Numbered from the stretch's first letter, positions 1 through 12,959 are shown. The stretch is 64,000 bases of DNA from Welwitschia mirabilis (GCA_051453625.1 JBOZIK010000001.1:251601082-251665081), one strand, 5' to 3'. Numbers and translations: made by a program. Notes: a model not told the origin generated them from the letters alone.

Positions 1-67
1 NNNNNNNNNNNNNNNNNNNNNNNNNNNNNNNNNNNNNNNNNNNNNNNNNNNNNNNNNNNNNNNNNNN
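1..67. other. Assembly gap
   Basis: Run of N at the left edge; nothing can be read. Confidence 0.99.
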
Positions 68-1528
68 TTGTAAACTAAAATAACTTAGGAACTAATTGTA
101 AATAATTATATAATAATAATATAATTTGTTTTTTTTTAAAACACAAAAAACTGCTAACAAGGAAATAAGTAAAATTTGGTTCTAAGCCTCAATGTGTCTA
201 TTAGATAACAATATTAATAATAATAAAGAAAGATGAAGAGAAAATACAATGGATGAAAAAAAAGGGCTTAATTAGGATAAGAAAAGAGAGGGTGTTACAC
301 TGTTGCTCTAAAAGAGGAGTCTTATAACTTATGAACCCTTGGTACTCCATGAATTTAATTCTTCTTTCCTCTTTAACAAGGTAAGNNNNNNNNNNNNNNN
401 NNNNNNNNNNNNNNNNNNNNNNTTTATAGTAGCTTCTTAATTTTTACTATTTTCATTGACTATAGGTTTAACCAAGATGACAAGTGGTTCATCTCCATAA
501 ACTTAAATCATTAAAATAATACTAATAAGAAATTTTATTCCTCTAGACTTTTTACAAAACTTTAACTAATCCTTTGATCTAATAATAGCTACAACTTTAT
601 TTAGGTCTAATGTTCCTTCTGCCTCATTGAGAATCACACAATGATGGACATGGCTTACTAGTAAGATTTCATCATTTATAGATTAAGGTATATGAATTTA
701 TATCCAAGTATTACTTCATCACTTTAAACCAACCTTGAAGGATGATTTACATCTAAACATTTGTAAGGAAGGATGGGTTGGCTTATCATTTGGGGAAATT
801 TACAATCTAAAAGTAAATGGAAGAAGTATGTGATCTAATCATGTGAGTAGAAATAAAAGCAATTTCAACTGTGAGATGAACCTTGACTCATAAAGAAAGG
901 ATCAATTTAAAGATCACTTTTAAGAGATTGTGATTCTCTATAGCTTATACAAATCAAGATCTTGCCAATTTATTTTCAAAAATCCCTCAAGTTTTCTTTT
1001 TAGATATTTTGGTCACAATAGTGACTTTCATTTCTTAGGTAATTTTACTTTCACAAATTCTTTATTTTTATTTGTAAATATTTATGTATTTTATGTTATT
1101 TTTAAGCTTTTTTTACTTCTCATTATTATGAATTATGCATGCTTACAAAGTTTATTAGTAAGGTTCTTCTCTCATTAAAATAGTAAACTTAATTTTTACT
1201 TTCAAAAAATACATTAACATCCTTTTCATATTTCTAACTTTCTTATCCATCAATTTCATTTGTTTTTTACCTCATGAGTTATCATTTTTTGTCAATAAAA
1301 TTATTCAAAACCCAAATTACCATTATTAAATTAATATAATTTTTCTTAGAATGAATTTCATTAGCATGGTGGACTTTTCTAGTAATTTTGGTATTTATTC
1401 TATTATAGTCCTAGGTGGATAAGATAGCTTAGTTATGAAGGTAAAAATTGCATTATAAAAGTGATGTAATTTGACTTAGAACACTACTATCATTTTTTTT
1501 AAGTATGTCATGTAAATTTTTTTGTCAC
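68..1528. other. Unassigned AT-rich DNA, probably decayed gypsy sequence
   Basis: No intact frame or named motif was found here. It lies just downstream, in minus-strand sense, of a gypsy gag remnant, so it may be the decayed protease and later part of the same element, but no protease or RT motif was recognised. A 37-base run of N interrupts it at 386-422. The short plus-strand frame at 930-1178 is phenylalanine and leucine rich and looks like AT-rich chance. Confidence 0.4.
386..422. other. Assembly gap
   Basis: Run of 37 N. Confidence 0.99.
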
Positions 1529-2440
1529 TTTATAATCTTAAGTTTCATGTCCATTTTTCTTGCAAAGAATACAAAAAATTTAGGATTCTTAATAGTTATT
1601 GGGTAAATCCTATTTCTTCTTCTTAGAGTTAAGGTATAATAACCTATGTTTATTATTAAGGTGTAGGTTATGATGGCATTAATGACTATGCTAGTGAGTT
1701 AAGAGTTTGTACATCTGCTATAGTGGATACTTAATATTGTTAAATAGACATAATATTTTTTCCATCATATCCTCCATGTTCTTAACCAATGTTGATTGTC
1801 CTTGAGAAAAAAATACTTATCTAGTTTGTCTTTTTAGTCATATTCTACTTTGGACAACTAATTCATTTAAAATGTTTAATGCTTTTTTAAGTGTCTGATC
1901 CAATATGTTTTCTTCTGCTATAAAGTCAACAAGTTTTCTTACATGTTTATCTAATTTCTCAATAAAGGTATGTAGTAGTTGATAAATTGAAACCAATGAT
2001 GAGGATTCTATTACCAAAGTCTATAAAAATATTCATAGCCTCCTTATAATCTTCTTTCTTCTTTTATTAAAAGCTCATAAGTTGTTTATGTAAACTACAT
2101 AGTTTATCATTAATAAAACTTTTATTGAAGGAATTATTAAATTTGTTGTAAGATAAAGCTAGACTTTATAAAATTCACAACTATGTGTTTTCCTTATCTT
2201 TTAGTGTAATTACAAATGCAATCATTTTTATCTTTTATGAAATAGCTAGTTCTAGGAATTTCAACATGTTTTCAATCTTTATTGGGTACATCATAATATC
2301 ATCACTTTCTATTCCATGGAAGAAGCATAATAATTATACATTTATAACTTATAAATTTGATCTAGATGGAAATACTAATGGTTCATCTCATATTTGTCCA
2401 TGTGAAAAGTTTGTATATTTTAGAGTTTATCTTAGTTAAG
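1529..2440 (-). pseudogene. Ty3/gypsy gag remnant with degenerate zinc knuckle
   Basis: Minus-strand translation in shifting frames resembles a gypsy gag. Near 2000 there is a PHHWFQ-like block comparable to the PHHG(F/I) segment of Athila-type gags, and upstream of it (about 2130-2170) a WLYLTTN block like the W-L-x-x-L-P-x-x-S-I region. At 1529-1576 the minus strand reads FCILCKKNGHET, a stop, then DYK: a C-x2-C-x4-H knuckle whose last Cys is Tyr. Stops and frame changes are frequent, so this is a dead copy. The frame is cut at about 2540 by a copia insertion. Assignment to gypsy is fairly safe; the Athila lineage is a guess. Confidence 0.5.
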
Positions 2441-2539
2441 CTTCCTTTAGAAGCTATGAAATACTATAGTTTTTAAATTGATATTGTTATAAATTAGCTA
2501 CTCTAACTTAGTTTTATTAAAAATATAATAGTAAAGTTA

Positions 2540-2544
2540 GTTGT
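2540..2544. repeat. Target-site duplication candidate (GTTGT), left side of outer copia
   Basis: GTTGT directly abuts the copia 3' LTR. The other flank at 15504-15508 is GTTAT, a 4 of 5 match, as expected for an old 5 bp copia target duplication. Confidence 0.45.
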
Positions 2545-2714
2545 CTTCTATAAAAGAAGAATTCTAAAAATTGAAGAGGCATAAGATTCCCCAAAAGTGA
2601 AATTGTATTTATGTATTATTATTCAAAAAAGAGCTTACTTAAATAACCAAGCACATCACTAGGGTTTTCATGCATTATAATACATGAGATCATGATTTGT
2701 ACTTAGCCTTAGTA
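2545..2714 (-). repeat. 3' LTR of outer copia
   Basis: Aligns along its whole length with 15335-15503; the best shared blocks are around AAGATT(T/C)CCCAAAAGT and ACTTAGCCTTAG. Its minus-strand start is TA rather than the expected TG, consistent with a point mutation. Confidence 0.75.
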
Positions 2715-2715
2715 A

Positions 2716-2728
2716 TTCCTCCCCTCAA
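2716..2728 (-). promoter_or_regulatory. Polypurine tract of outer copia
   Basis: The minus strand reads GAGGGGAGGAAT immediately before the 3' LTR, the position and composition expected for the plus-strand primer of an LTR retrotransposon. Confidence 0.6.
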
Positions 2729-2896
2729 CATGTGAATATGCTTTCTTTCAAGGAAAAGCTAGAGTGTCTTGAGGAAAACTTTGGAAATTCCACTTATAAT
2801 AAAACCTATAGAAAGAAGTTATTGTGTGAGAGAACTACTTCACAAAAGAAGCAATTAATTTACTGCTATACATCCCATAGTAGATAGATTTATTTT

Positions 2897-3697
2897 NNNN
2901 NNNNNNNNNNNNNNNNNNNNNNNNNNNNNNNNNNNNNNNNNNNNNNNNNNNNNNNNNNNNNNNNNNNNNNNNNNNNNNNNNNNNNNNNNNNNNNNNNNNN
3001 NNNNNNNNNNNNNNNNNNNNNNNNNNNNNNNNNNNNNNNNNNNNNNNNNNNNNNNNNNNNNNNNNNNNNNNNNNNNNNNNNNNNNNNNNNNNNNNNNNNN
3101 NNNNNNNNNNNNNNNNNNNNNNNNNNNNNNNNNNNNNNNNNNNNNNNNNNNNNNNNNNNNNNNNNNNNNNNNNNNNNNNNNNNNNNNNNNNNNNNNNNNN
3201 NNNNNNNNNNNNNNNNNNNNNNNNNNNNNNNNNNNNNNNNNNNNNNNNNNNNNNNNNNNNNNNNNNNNNNNNNNNNNNNNNNNNNNNNNNNNNNNNNNNN
3301 NNNNNNNNNNNNNNNNNNNNNNNNNNNNNNNNNNNNNNNNNNNNNNNNNNNNNNNNNNNNNNNNNNNNNNNNNNNNNNNNNNNNNNNNNNNNNNNNNNNN
3401 NNNNNNNNNNNNNNNNNNNNNNNNNNNNNNNNNNNNNNNNNNNNNNNNNNNNNNNNNNNNNNNNNNNNNNNNNNNNNNNNNNNNNNNNNNNNNNNNNNNN
3501 NNNNNNNNNNNNNNNNNNNNNNNNNNNNNNNNNNNNNNNNNNNNNNNNNNNNNNNNNNNNNNNNNNNNNNNNNNNNNNNNNNNNNNNNNNNNNNNNNNNN
3601 NNNNNNNNNNNNNNNNNNNNNNNNNNNNNNNNNNNNNNNNNNNNNNNNNNNNNNNNNNNNNNNNNNNNNNNNNNNNNNNNNNNNNNNNNNNNNNNNN
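2897..3697. other. Assembly gap inside outer copia pol
   Basis: Run of 801 N. From position in the element it should hide most of the RT and RNase H region. Confidence 0.99.
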
Positions 3698-5620
3698 GAT
3701 GTATTAGTATAATGAATTCATGCTATATAAGTTCCTTAATTTTATGAACCAACTTCCATGTACCATTTTCTATAAGAGCATACTATTCTTATTTTATGGC
3801 TTAGACCCATTGATAATGTAAAATTATGTCTTTTAAAGAAGTTGGTTTACCATAAAAATTAACTGAAGCTCATCAACATCATTATCATAAGTTGTATGTA
3901 AGCTATATTTGGTTTCAGTTTTACCCTTTTCATGTGATGAACATCTTGAAGAGTAGACTATGCCCAAGTACTTTGATGTTCATGTGGGTAGTTGTATCTT
4001 CTTTCATTAGAGAACCTACTGAATTACTATGCCTAGAACACCAAATTACTCAATTCCTAGAGGTTACAAAGACATTATACCAATGAAAGAAACTAGAGCA
4101 GGACTAGTGGCTACATCTTCCCACTTAATCATAGGATATTGAGCATTCAAGTTTTTGGCTTGAGAAGTGGTGTAAGCGATCTCATACTTTTTGACATAAC
4201 CTTAAAGATGAGTAAGTTTACCATCTTTGTAGCATTACATAATTAATTTGTGATTGGAATAAAAAATGTCCAAGGAATGCTTTATCATAGAAATTGAGTG
4301 ATCTTCTCGCACTAGGATGGAAAGAGATGGAAGATGAGACCTTAAAGAAGACACATACAAAACATGATAAATAGTTTGTGGAGAAAAAAATATCTAGTTA
4401 AGAGTAATTAAACCATAGCCTTTCACTAAAACTAGAGTTCTATTTGTAAAATAAACTTTGTTGGGTACTTTAATAAAGTCATTAAAATAATCATTTTAAT
4501 GAGTCATGTGACAATTAGCACCAATGTCAAGAATCCAAGTTTTGTTATGATGTATGTGCTCACTTAATCCACAAAGTTAGAAATGTCAAAAACTGCATTT
4601 AACTCATAATAATCATTATCATCAAGAAATTTAGACTCTTCAATAACTGCATTTGTATTAAGTGTAGATTTAATTTTATCTCAAGGTATCTGATAGAAGT
4701 TTAAGGTATGATCACTTCTTTTACATCGTGAGCATTAATATTTGTTTTTGTTCAGAATTGTAGTATGTTAAACTTATTTCTTATTTAGTAGAATCTGATT
4801 AGGCTTCTTTTACCATTTCTACAAAGCCTTATCCATATCATGATATAATGTCTTTGACAGATGAGAGTTGTGATAAGACTACTTATGTTTAGAAGTTATT
4901 CATGAATATGAAAAACTTTGCAAGCTACATTAGAGGATGAGAAGTTTGAGAAGTTAAACTAAGATGCTATAGTAATAATATTTTTACTAAGCATGTTAAA
5001 GTTTATATTATGTAGCCACTTACTTCCATGAAAAGATAGGATGTAACTACGAAGAAAGGGATCCTACAAATAATAGTGGCCTAGGTTGACATAATTTATG
5101 CAAACTTTCTAGGTAGGATCTATCTCAGCAATCTTGGTTTTAAGATCCATGATTTAAGCTACAAGCTAACACATTTTACCCCTTTCATAGTAAAGATTGA
5201 TCATGCTTGTAATGAGATTTATTAACTCAAGATCATTCTTTACATAAAAGGTATTCCATAAAGCACAATAGTTGGAATAATAAGATTTATTTCTATCAAT
5301 CAACTTTTTATATGTAGTAGCCATTGATTTTTGCATGATCTCTGTGAGTTGTGATTAATGGATTTCCATGCCTTTTCTTCATTTGAATCTTGAAAAGTAA
5401 CATACTCTTGTTTAAAGAAATCTATATCAAAACCATAAACCCACATTATTGACATAAAATATTGATTTTGACTCTCTAAAATCTAATCATCATGCAAGAT
5501 CATTCTATAATTAAACATGATTTTGGTAGTTAAAGCTTGTGTAAAACTCTCTAATAGGATTTGGAATCTACCTTTTGATATCAAAGCCATGGTGAAACTA
5601 ATAAAGAAAGAGAGAAGGAT
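3698..5620 (-). pseudogene. Outer copia gag-pol remnant (gag knuckle, protease, RT start)
   Basis: Minus-strand frames show, in order: a gag-like stretch from about 5600; a zinc knuckle at 4687-4734 reading CSRCKRSDHTLNFY (CCHC with the last Cys changed to Tyr); a copia aspartic protease core at 4499-4544 reading WILDIGANCHMTH (the usual D-[ST]-G-A is D-I-G-A); and the conserved start of copia RT at about 3747-3848, with KPTSLKD then ENGTWKLV. Only about 650 bp separates protease from RT start, too short for a full integrase, so the integrase is largely deleted. Stops are common. The rest of RT is hidden by the gap. It would have acted as a polyprotein in virus-like particles; it is not functional. 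Confidence 0.7.
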
Positions 5621-7701
5621 TGACAAGTTGTGAGGTAAATTGATTTTCAGAGGAATATTATACACATCCGCTATTGAAAAACTTGATCTATCTAACACAC
5701 AAAAACTTGTCAAAATTCAAAGAGGAAAAATGGAGGACAATGGTATAGTCACAATGCAACAACAAAAATAAGTTATGATGAAGAGGTATAGTTACAATGA
5801 AAAGGAATTAATCCGAAAAATTTGAATGATCTATTCAAACAACAATGTATAATAAGTAGAATAACTCCCCCTTTAACCACATAAAACCTATATGCATGAC
5901 AACAAATAAGATAATTTATTAAAGAGTTATTATTGTGAGTGAGGTAAATTTTGATGCAAAGGAATCTAATTTGATTATTAGGTAATAAAAATATAGATTT
6001 ATCAGTTTTAAGATCTACTCTCAAATCTGGGTAGTGATCACATCCTTTCTAAGGGTGGTACCCTTATCTTCTAAGGGAGTAAAAAGAAAAAAAATGTAAA
6101 TTACCTTGGTTCAGCTTCTAAATAGTTGATCAATTTTGATTACCTCAGGTAGATACCCTCCTTAAGGGAGAGTACCATGCAATGTTAATAATTAACTTAT
6201 AACTTAGACTCAATAGATTTTAAGAGGAATTATACTTATGAATCCTTGTCAACTTGGTAATGAAATCCAAGTAGACTCTACCACTATGCCTCCAGCCTTC
6301 ATTCGCTATACCCTCAATTACCAAAACATAAATGGAAATCTGAACCTTAGGGTGCTTAGGATGTTTTTGCTTAAGAAAGACATGGCTCTCCATATGGTCT
6401 AAACTTTATAGTTAAGGAGTTAAAAACTACACAACAAGCTCAAAGGGCGGTGTAGCCTAATATGGATCTCTGCCTATGTAAGGCCTTTCATACTTACCAC
6501 TAATCAAAAATTATTGCCAATGTGAAATGTAATGTGTTTAGGAATGAAAGTAATTTCTAATTTTAATATTAATCATAAAAATTAATATTATAGTATGAGA
6601 AAGTGATAAAGGAAAATAAAATACCAAAAACACATAAGGATAGAGTTTGATTTGGTAAAGTTAAGATAAATGGATCTTGCTCAACATCCTAACCTCCACA
6701 CAATCTATCCAAATCACAAAAATTAGTCTAAGTGAAAGAAAAATTAAGTAAAGTAAATCTTACTCCATATCCCAAACTCAACTTGATGAGAAAACATTAA
6801 GGGCTTAAAATTGATAAAAAATGTCCAAAAACTTTAAAAACTCAAAAATATGTTTAAAAAAAATGAGTTTGGGGCTTATAAAAAATCCCAAAAACTTAAA
6901 AAAGTTGAAAAATAGCCAAAAATAGCAAAATTGGCTAAAACTGCTAATGTACACAAAACAAGACTAATGGTTGAGTAATAGCTAGCTAATCTACATGTAT
7001 ATAAAAGGTAATCATGGCTGAGTAATTACTTAACAATCTCACATGTGAATAAAAGACTACAGTGAGCTAGCATAAATTTTAAAAAAATTGATTTTTGGCA
7101 AGACCTCTAATTGAACTCGTCACCTCTATTCTTTTAGAAAATTTGTTTTAACACTTACACTAATGCATATGAACATGCTTGTAATACCTAAACTAATAAT
7201 AAAGGCAAAAAAGCCATAAATAAGAAGCCACCACATATTAACTACAACATTAGTTAGCTTTTTGCATAACTAACCAAGGTAATGTAGAACTGCAGATTGG
7301 CAGAGGCGGTGTGGAGATTGATGAGCACATGAAGCAACTTAAGATTGTGAATACGAAGTAGCAAATGCATGACATAGGTGAGGGTGGTGTGACATGCTAC
7401 ATAGGAGAGCGTGGTTGTAGAGGAAGAACATGGCATAATAGTGCACAAAGGCCTAATCCAGAGGCGTCAAATGTGATGGTAAAATGGTGGTAAAGTATAA
7501 GCATAGGAAACACAAGCTATAGAATGCAGATCAAGTGGTAGATCAGCATATAGAAAAACTCTTGATTGACATAACACTATAAGCTACACAATGCAAGTGA
7601 GTGGCACATTAATCGCAGAGTAAGTAGAAAGATGCTGAGCTTGCAAAATGCAATGGTCAAAACAAGAAGGTTATGGTGTAGAAAGAAACAAGCCAAATAA
7701 C
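5621..7701 (-). other. Leader of outer copia, 3' segment
   Basis: This lies between the nested copia and the first gag-like residues of the outer element. No coding homology was found. It includes a local repeat with CTAAGGG motifs near 6048-6080 and 6160, an A-rich block at 6780-6950, and a purine-rich stretch at 7260-7700 similar in texture to 14323-14960. With the other half at 14323-15321 the leader totals about 3 kb, unusually long for copia, so another old insertion may be hidden in it. Confidence 0.4.
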
Positions 7702-7870
7702 TAAAGAAATTTGTGAAAAAATTTTCTGTCTCATCCACCATAGAAAATATATATATAGCATGTACAACAATTACTTGACTAGCTTATCAGAGCTAAATAT
7801 TCATATAAGACATTATAGTCTAATGGCAGGTAATTACATGCTAATTACATCCATTCATGCTAAAATATCA
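7702..7870 (-). repeat. 3' LTR of inner copia
   Basis: 169 bp. The minus strand starts with TG directly after the purine tract and matches 14197-14322, including the shared blocks TAGCTTATCAGAGCTAAATA and TAATTACATGCTAATTACAT. Confidence 0.85.
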
Positions 7871-7923
7871 TAATACTCCCCCTTAAGTTTGAGCATGAAG
7901 ATCTCAAATGCACAACTTGCAAA
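7871..7923 (-). repeat. Polypurine tract and RNase H end, second copy beside the gap
   Basis: The minus strand reads GGGGGAGTATTA at 7871-7882, the polypurine tract next to the 3' LTR. The whole block repeats 8529-8580 on the other side of the N gap with about four differences. See findings for the alternatives (true duplication or assembly effect). Confidence 0.7.
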
Positions 7924-8525
7924 NNNNNNNNNNNNNNNNNNNNNNNNNNNNNNNNNNNNNNNNNNNNNNNNNNNNNNNNNNNNNNNNNNNNNNNNNNNNN
8001 NNNNNNNNNNNNNNNNNNNNNNNNNNNNNNNNNNNNNNNNNNNNNNNNNNNNNNNNNNNNNNNNNNNNNNNNNNNNNNNNNNNNNNNNNNNNNNNNNNNN
8101 NNNNNNNNNNNNNNNNNNNNNNNNNNNNNNNNNNNNNNNNNNNNNNNNNNNNNNNNNNNNNNNNNNNNNNNNNNNNNNNNNNNNNNNNNNNNNNNNNNNN
8201 NNNNNNNNNNNNNNNNNNNNNNNNNNNNNNNNNNNNNNNNNNNNNNNNNNNNNNNNNNNNNNNNNNNNNNNNNNNNNNNNNNNNNNNNNNNNNNNNNNNN
8301 NNNNNNNNNNNNNNNNNNNNNNNNNNNNNNNNNNNNNNNNNNNNNNNNNNNNNNNNNNNNNNNNNNNNNNNNNNNNNNNNNNNNNNNNNNNNNNNNNNNN
8401 NNNNNNNNNNNNNNNNNNNNNNNNNNNNNNNNNNNNNNNNNNNNNNNNNNNNNNNNNNNNNNNNNNNNNNNNNNNNNNNNNNNNNNNNNNNNNNNNNNNN
8501 NNNNNNNNNNNNNNNNNNNNNNNNN
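7924..8525. other. Assembly gap inside inner copia
   Basis: Run of 602 N, flanked on both sides by near-identical copies of the end of the element's coding region. Confidence 0.99.
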
Positions 8526-10060
8526 CTTAATACTCCCCCTTCAGTTGGAGCATGAAGATCTCAAATGCCCAACTTGCAAAGAAGTATCTAAAATTGTTGC
8601 TTTCCAAGTGCCTTGGTAAATATGTTAGCAAGTTGTGCATTGGTGCGAATATGATAGGTGGTAATATTACCGGCTTCAAGATTATTACGCATATAATGAC
8701 AATCAATCTCAATATGTTTAGTATGTTCATGAAAGACAAGATTTGCAGCAATGTGTAAAGCTATTTAACTATCACAGAACAAGTCCATAGGCCACGAATG
8801 ATGAACACTGAGAGACTTAAGCAAAGACTTAAGCCAAGTAAGCTTACAACTAGTAGTAGCCATGGAATGATACTCTACTTCAGTGAAAGAGTGAGAAATT
8901 ATTGGCTGCTTTTTAGTCTTCTAGAAAAAAGGTTAGAGAGCTAGCATAATGAAGTAACCAATAAAATAACAACATGTTAAAGAACAAGGGTCTCAATCAG
9001 AGTCATAATAGGCATTAAGATGGAGATCGCTATCACGATGAAGGAGAAGACCTTGTCCAAGATGATCCTTTAAATAACATAGGACATGAATCATAGCATT
9101 ATAATGAGCATCCTTAAGCTCTGCATAAATTAGACAAGAGTATGTACAGAATAACTAAGCTTCAGGAAAGTAATAGTGAGATAAATTAGATGACCTACAA
9201 GTTATCAGTAGCAATTAGGAGAAGCAAATTTGGGACCATTGTCAAGGGCTAATTAATGATGGTATTCCATAGGAAAATCACAAGGTTTGGTACCAAGTAA
9301 AATAGCTTATGAAATTATGTCCAGTGGATATTTACGTTAACATAAGAATAACCCCTCTAGTTCTCTAGTAATTTCAATGCCAAGAAAATATTTTAAGACT
9401 CCAAGTATTTCATGTAAAAATAAGCATTCAAATAGGCTTTGAAATTAGGAATTACCTTAGAGTTATTGCCCATAATGATTAAATCATCAACATATACAAG
9501 AACATGCAAAATAATTTCATTGCACTTAAAGAAGAATAAAGAATAATTAGCATAGGATTGTTGAAAACCAAATGTCTCAAATGTAGAAGTAAGCTTAGCA
9601 AATCAATTTCTAGGAGCGTGTCGAAAACCATATAGAGATTTGTGTAGGTGATATACCTTCCTAGGAGGAGATCCTGAAAATCGATGAGAAATAGTTATGT
9701 AGACCTCCTCATCAAGATTACCATGTAGAAAAGCATCCATTTGATGGAGTTTCCAATTTCAATGATAGCAATAGCAAGAAATACATGAATAGATACCGTC
9801 TTAGCAATAGGAAAAAAAGTCTTTTTGAAGTCAATACCTTCAACTTGATTATTATCGAGAATAATAAGATAAACATTATAACACTCAATAGAACCATCAG
9901 AGCTATACTTAATCTTGTACATCCATTTGCAGCCAATAGCCTTCTTGCCTGGTGGTAAGTCCTTAATAGTCCATGTACCATTTTTCTCTAGGGCCTCAAT
10001 TTCCTAGCACATGGCCTCATGCCAATTAGGATCTTGAACGGCCTTAGAAAAATGTATGGG
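8526..10060 (-). pseudogene. Inner copia reverse transcriptase and RNase H
   Basis: Minus-strand frames give a near-complete copia RT: the start KNGTWTIKDLPPGKKAIGCKW-like block at 9900-10000 (spread over frames), then IKYSSDGSIE, then the catalytic VYVDDLIIMGN with YVDD codons at 9483-9494 intact. After this come the YFLGIEI block, a VQFMQSP-like block and RNase H motifs including the late block NIFTKALGKQQF near 8600. Several frameshifts and stops break the frame, so no single polyprotein can be made. The role in life would be copying element RNA into cDNA. The C-terminal HAPTEGGVL leads straight into the polypurine tract. Confidence 0.85.
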
Positions 10061-11760
10061 ATCATGAGATGTAGTGATGGAGGTCAAAACATGAGCATAC
10101 AGAGTAGAAAAATAGTAAAAGTTACATAATTAACTATGAGATAAGGCATACTTGAGGAGGAAAATGGAGCAGATGATGAGGAGGAGGGGTCTAAGTAATA
10201 CACTTTATGATAATAATAATCATGATATAAAACATTTGGAACTCATGTTCTAGGTACTGTGTTAAAGACCATCACCACTAGAAATGTGACTAGGAGAAGT
10301 AGTCATCAGGCTAGCACCCAAACCATCAGATAATGCGGTACCCACACTATATGCACTAGTAGCACTTCTCCTCACATCTGATGCCATATTACCATAAGTG
10401 ATATATGTACCCACATCACTTTCCCTGTCATTTGAGGCTGTAGAAGATGGCGTGGTAAGAGAGGAAGTTAGTGGAGTGAATGGAGAGGATGAGAATGTTT
10501 CAAGACTAAAATAATCATAATAAGCGATAGGATTAGAATGGTTAATTAAAGTAGAAGAAGACTGGACAGAAGCAGGTTTCCCATAAGAAAAATAATATTC
10601 ATAGAATACAACATTATGAGAAATAAAAAATTCTTCTGTCTGGAGATAATATAGTCTCCACCCCTTCTTACCATGAGAATATACAACAAAGACACATTTG
10701 TGATTATAAGCATTAAATTTGTTTTGATTACAAGGAATTTTGGATGCAAAACAAAGACATCCAAATGTTCAAACATGAGCATAAAAGGGTGGATGACCAA
10801 AAATAATTTCATAGGGGCTTTTGCCTTGATAAATGATGGAGGGTGTATGATTAATAAGATAACCAATGGTAAGAATACATTCACCCCAAAACTCAAGAAA
10901 TAAGTGGGCTTGAAGCCAAAGGGCATGGGGAATTTTAAGAATATATTAATGTTTCCACTCAACATGCCCATCTTGTTGAGGGATTTCAATATAAGAGATC
11001 TTAAAAAAAATACCATATTTTAGAAAATAATTTTCTAAGGATTTGATTTTAGTATCATTATCACTGTGAAGACATTTCACCTTTTTATTAAATTGAGTTT
11101 GAGCCATGATAAATTTTTTTTAACGATTTTCTCAACCTCTGTTTTTGTAGCCATTAAATATACCCAAACTCCTCTAGAACAATCATTTATAATAGTCAAA
11201 AAATATGAAACACCACATGAAGAAGATGTACTATAGGGTTTCCATACATTACAATGAATCAATTTAAATAAATCAACTGCTTTACTAGTACTAATAAGAA
11301 AAGATTCACACTTTTTAAGCCTTAAAACAAATCTCAAAAGGTATATTTTTATTCTTACGACAATAACTATGATTAACTTGTGGAAGGGAAGAAAAAACTA
11401 GATATTGTAAGGGATGTCTAAGATGATGATGCTACACTTAATAAGAATCAGCTTCTATTGCATAACAGAGCTTTCCAGTTGGCATCATAGAACATAGCCA
11501 ATAGACCCCATTCCTCTCTTCACTTGCACCAATTACCATCATTAAAGTGTAGTCCTGTATCACACATAATTTATTAGTTAATATGATAACACAACATAAT
11601 TCTTTGATTAATTGGACAAAAGAAATCAAATTGCATGTTAAGTGAGGTACATATAAGACATGTGAAATTTTCATATGAGGAATGAGAATTACTGTTTCTT
11701 CTTGGATAACATTGTATCTGGTAGTACAATAGGAGATGGAAATATATCATAGAGATCCAT
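10061..11760 (-). pseudogene. Inner copia integrase
   Basis: Minus-strand frames match copia integrase: SSSCGVSYFLTIINDCSR and VWVYLMATKTEVEK at about 11130-11240, then NHTPS and FGHPP-like blocks with a C-terminal VVYSHGKKGWRLY-like stretch (10650-10900). The conserved first catalytic aspartate in the D-V-W-G-P block is Asn here (HCNVWKPY, about 11236-11262), so integration activity would be lost even without the frameshifts. Of the other catalytic positions, the second can be seen in a shifted frame (SDNDTKIKS). Confidence 0.75.
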
Positions 11761-11947
11761 AAAAAGATTTTTTTATCTCCAATCATATGGTATGGAGCAC
11801 CGGTATCCAAAATCCAACGAGAAGGAGACTTACCAAAGAGTTTTTCAGTGGAAGAGGATTTAAAGGATTTGAGCATGTTTAACATAGCACTCCATTGATC
11901 ATTAGTCAAGGTAGGACCAAGAGTGTTGTAGTCCTGGGTCATGAATA
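11761..11947 (-). pseudogene. Inner copia protease
   Basis: The minus strand reads SPSRWILDTGAPYHMIG. The D-T-G-A active-site motif of a retropepsin, at 11796-11807, is intact. It sits between the gag zinc knuckle and the integrase as in all copia polyproteins and would have cleaved the polyprotein. The local frame is open from 11942 to 11574 but is disconnected from gag by a stop. Confidence 0.8.
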
Positions 11948-12959
11948 TTATAGAGATACTATTCTGAATATTAGAAGAAGCTGCTGATTGAATAGCATTG
12001 GAAATACCATAAATGGCATTCCCATATCTAACAGTAAAAGAAGTAGCACATCCTTTACCTTTTTCATTTTCTTTTCCATTTTAATGTCTGTTATTCCACC
12101 AATTAAGATACTTAATAATTTTAAAACAAGAACTAACCTCATGCCCTGGCTGTCTGCAATTAGAGCAAAAAGGCTTGTCTTCTGAATTGGTAATTACAGC
12201 TTGAGAGGATGAAGCACCCTAAATAGAAAAAACAACAGCACCATTGTAAGCATCATGCCATTTGGTCATCATCTTATGGCATTCCTTTTGCACCATAAGA
12301 AAATATACGCAGTTCAATAGAGGTAAAGGATCATAGGCAACAATATTAGAATAAAGAGTTCCATACAGATCATCATCCAAGCCCATCAAAAATTGATGAA
12401 CTCATTCATCATCACACTCCTTGCTTATTTTTGCAATCAAGTTACAGGTACACTTGCCGCATGTGCATCCCTGTGCCATCAGATAAAGGGACATCTCATT
12501 CCATATCTTCTTCAGGTATCCATAATAGAATGCAACGCTTTGACCGGTTTGCAGATAGTGAGTCAAATCCAACTTCAATTGGTAAATTTGAGGTCCATTT
12601 CCAATGGAAAAGCATTACTGTAGATTAGCCCAAATCTCCTTCACCGTCTCATAATAGGCGATGGAAGAATGAAGGGAAAGTTCAATATATTAAATAATCC
12701 ATGCTACAAGAATGGAGTTAACACTCCACCAATTATCAAGTTCACTCACATCTTCATCCGGCTATTTTACTATGCCATTCAAGAAGCACAATTTACGCTT
12801 TGCACAAAAGACATTGTGCATACTCTTTTCTCATTCTTGATAATTATCGCTCTTCAGGATCACAGAACATATGTTCATGCCAGGATGATCAGAAGAATGT
12901 AAATAAAATGGCAAAGTAGGACCAAGGGCCATTGACTTCTTACTATCATTTCCAGCCAT
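11948..12959 (-). pseudogene. Inner copia gag
   Basis: The likely start Met is at 12957-12959 (MAGNDSKKSM). Then follow blocks typical of plant copia gag: SDHPGMNICSVILKSDNYQE, AKRKLCFLNG and a DNWWSVNSILVAWI stretch, then an intact zinc knuckle CSNCRQPGHEVSSC at about 12126-12167 (C-x2-C-x4-H-x4-C). A handful of in-frame stops, several explainable by CAG-to-TAG or TGG-to-TGA type change, interrupt it. It would package element RNA. Confidence 0.8.

Noticed and set aside
7889-8555. Long open frames across the N gap at 7924-8525
   Set aside because: They are open only because N codons cannot be stops.
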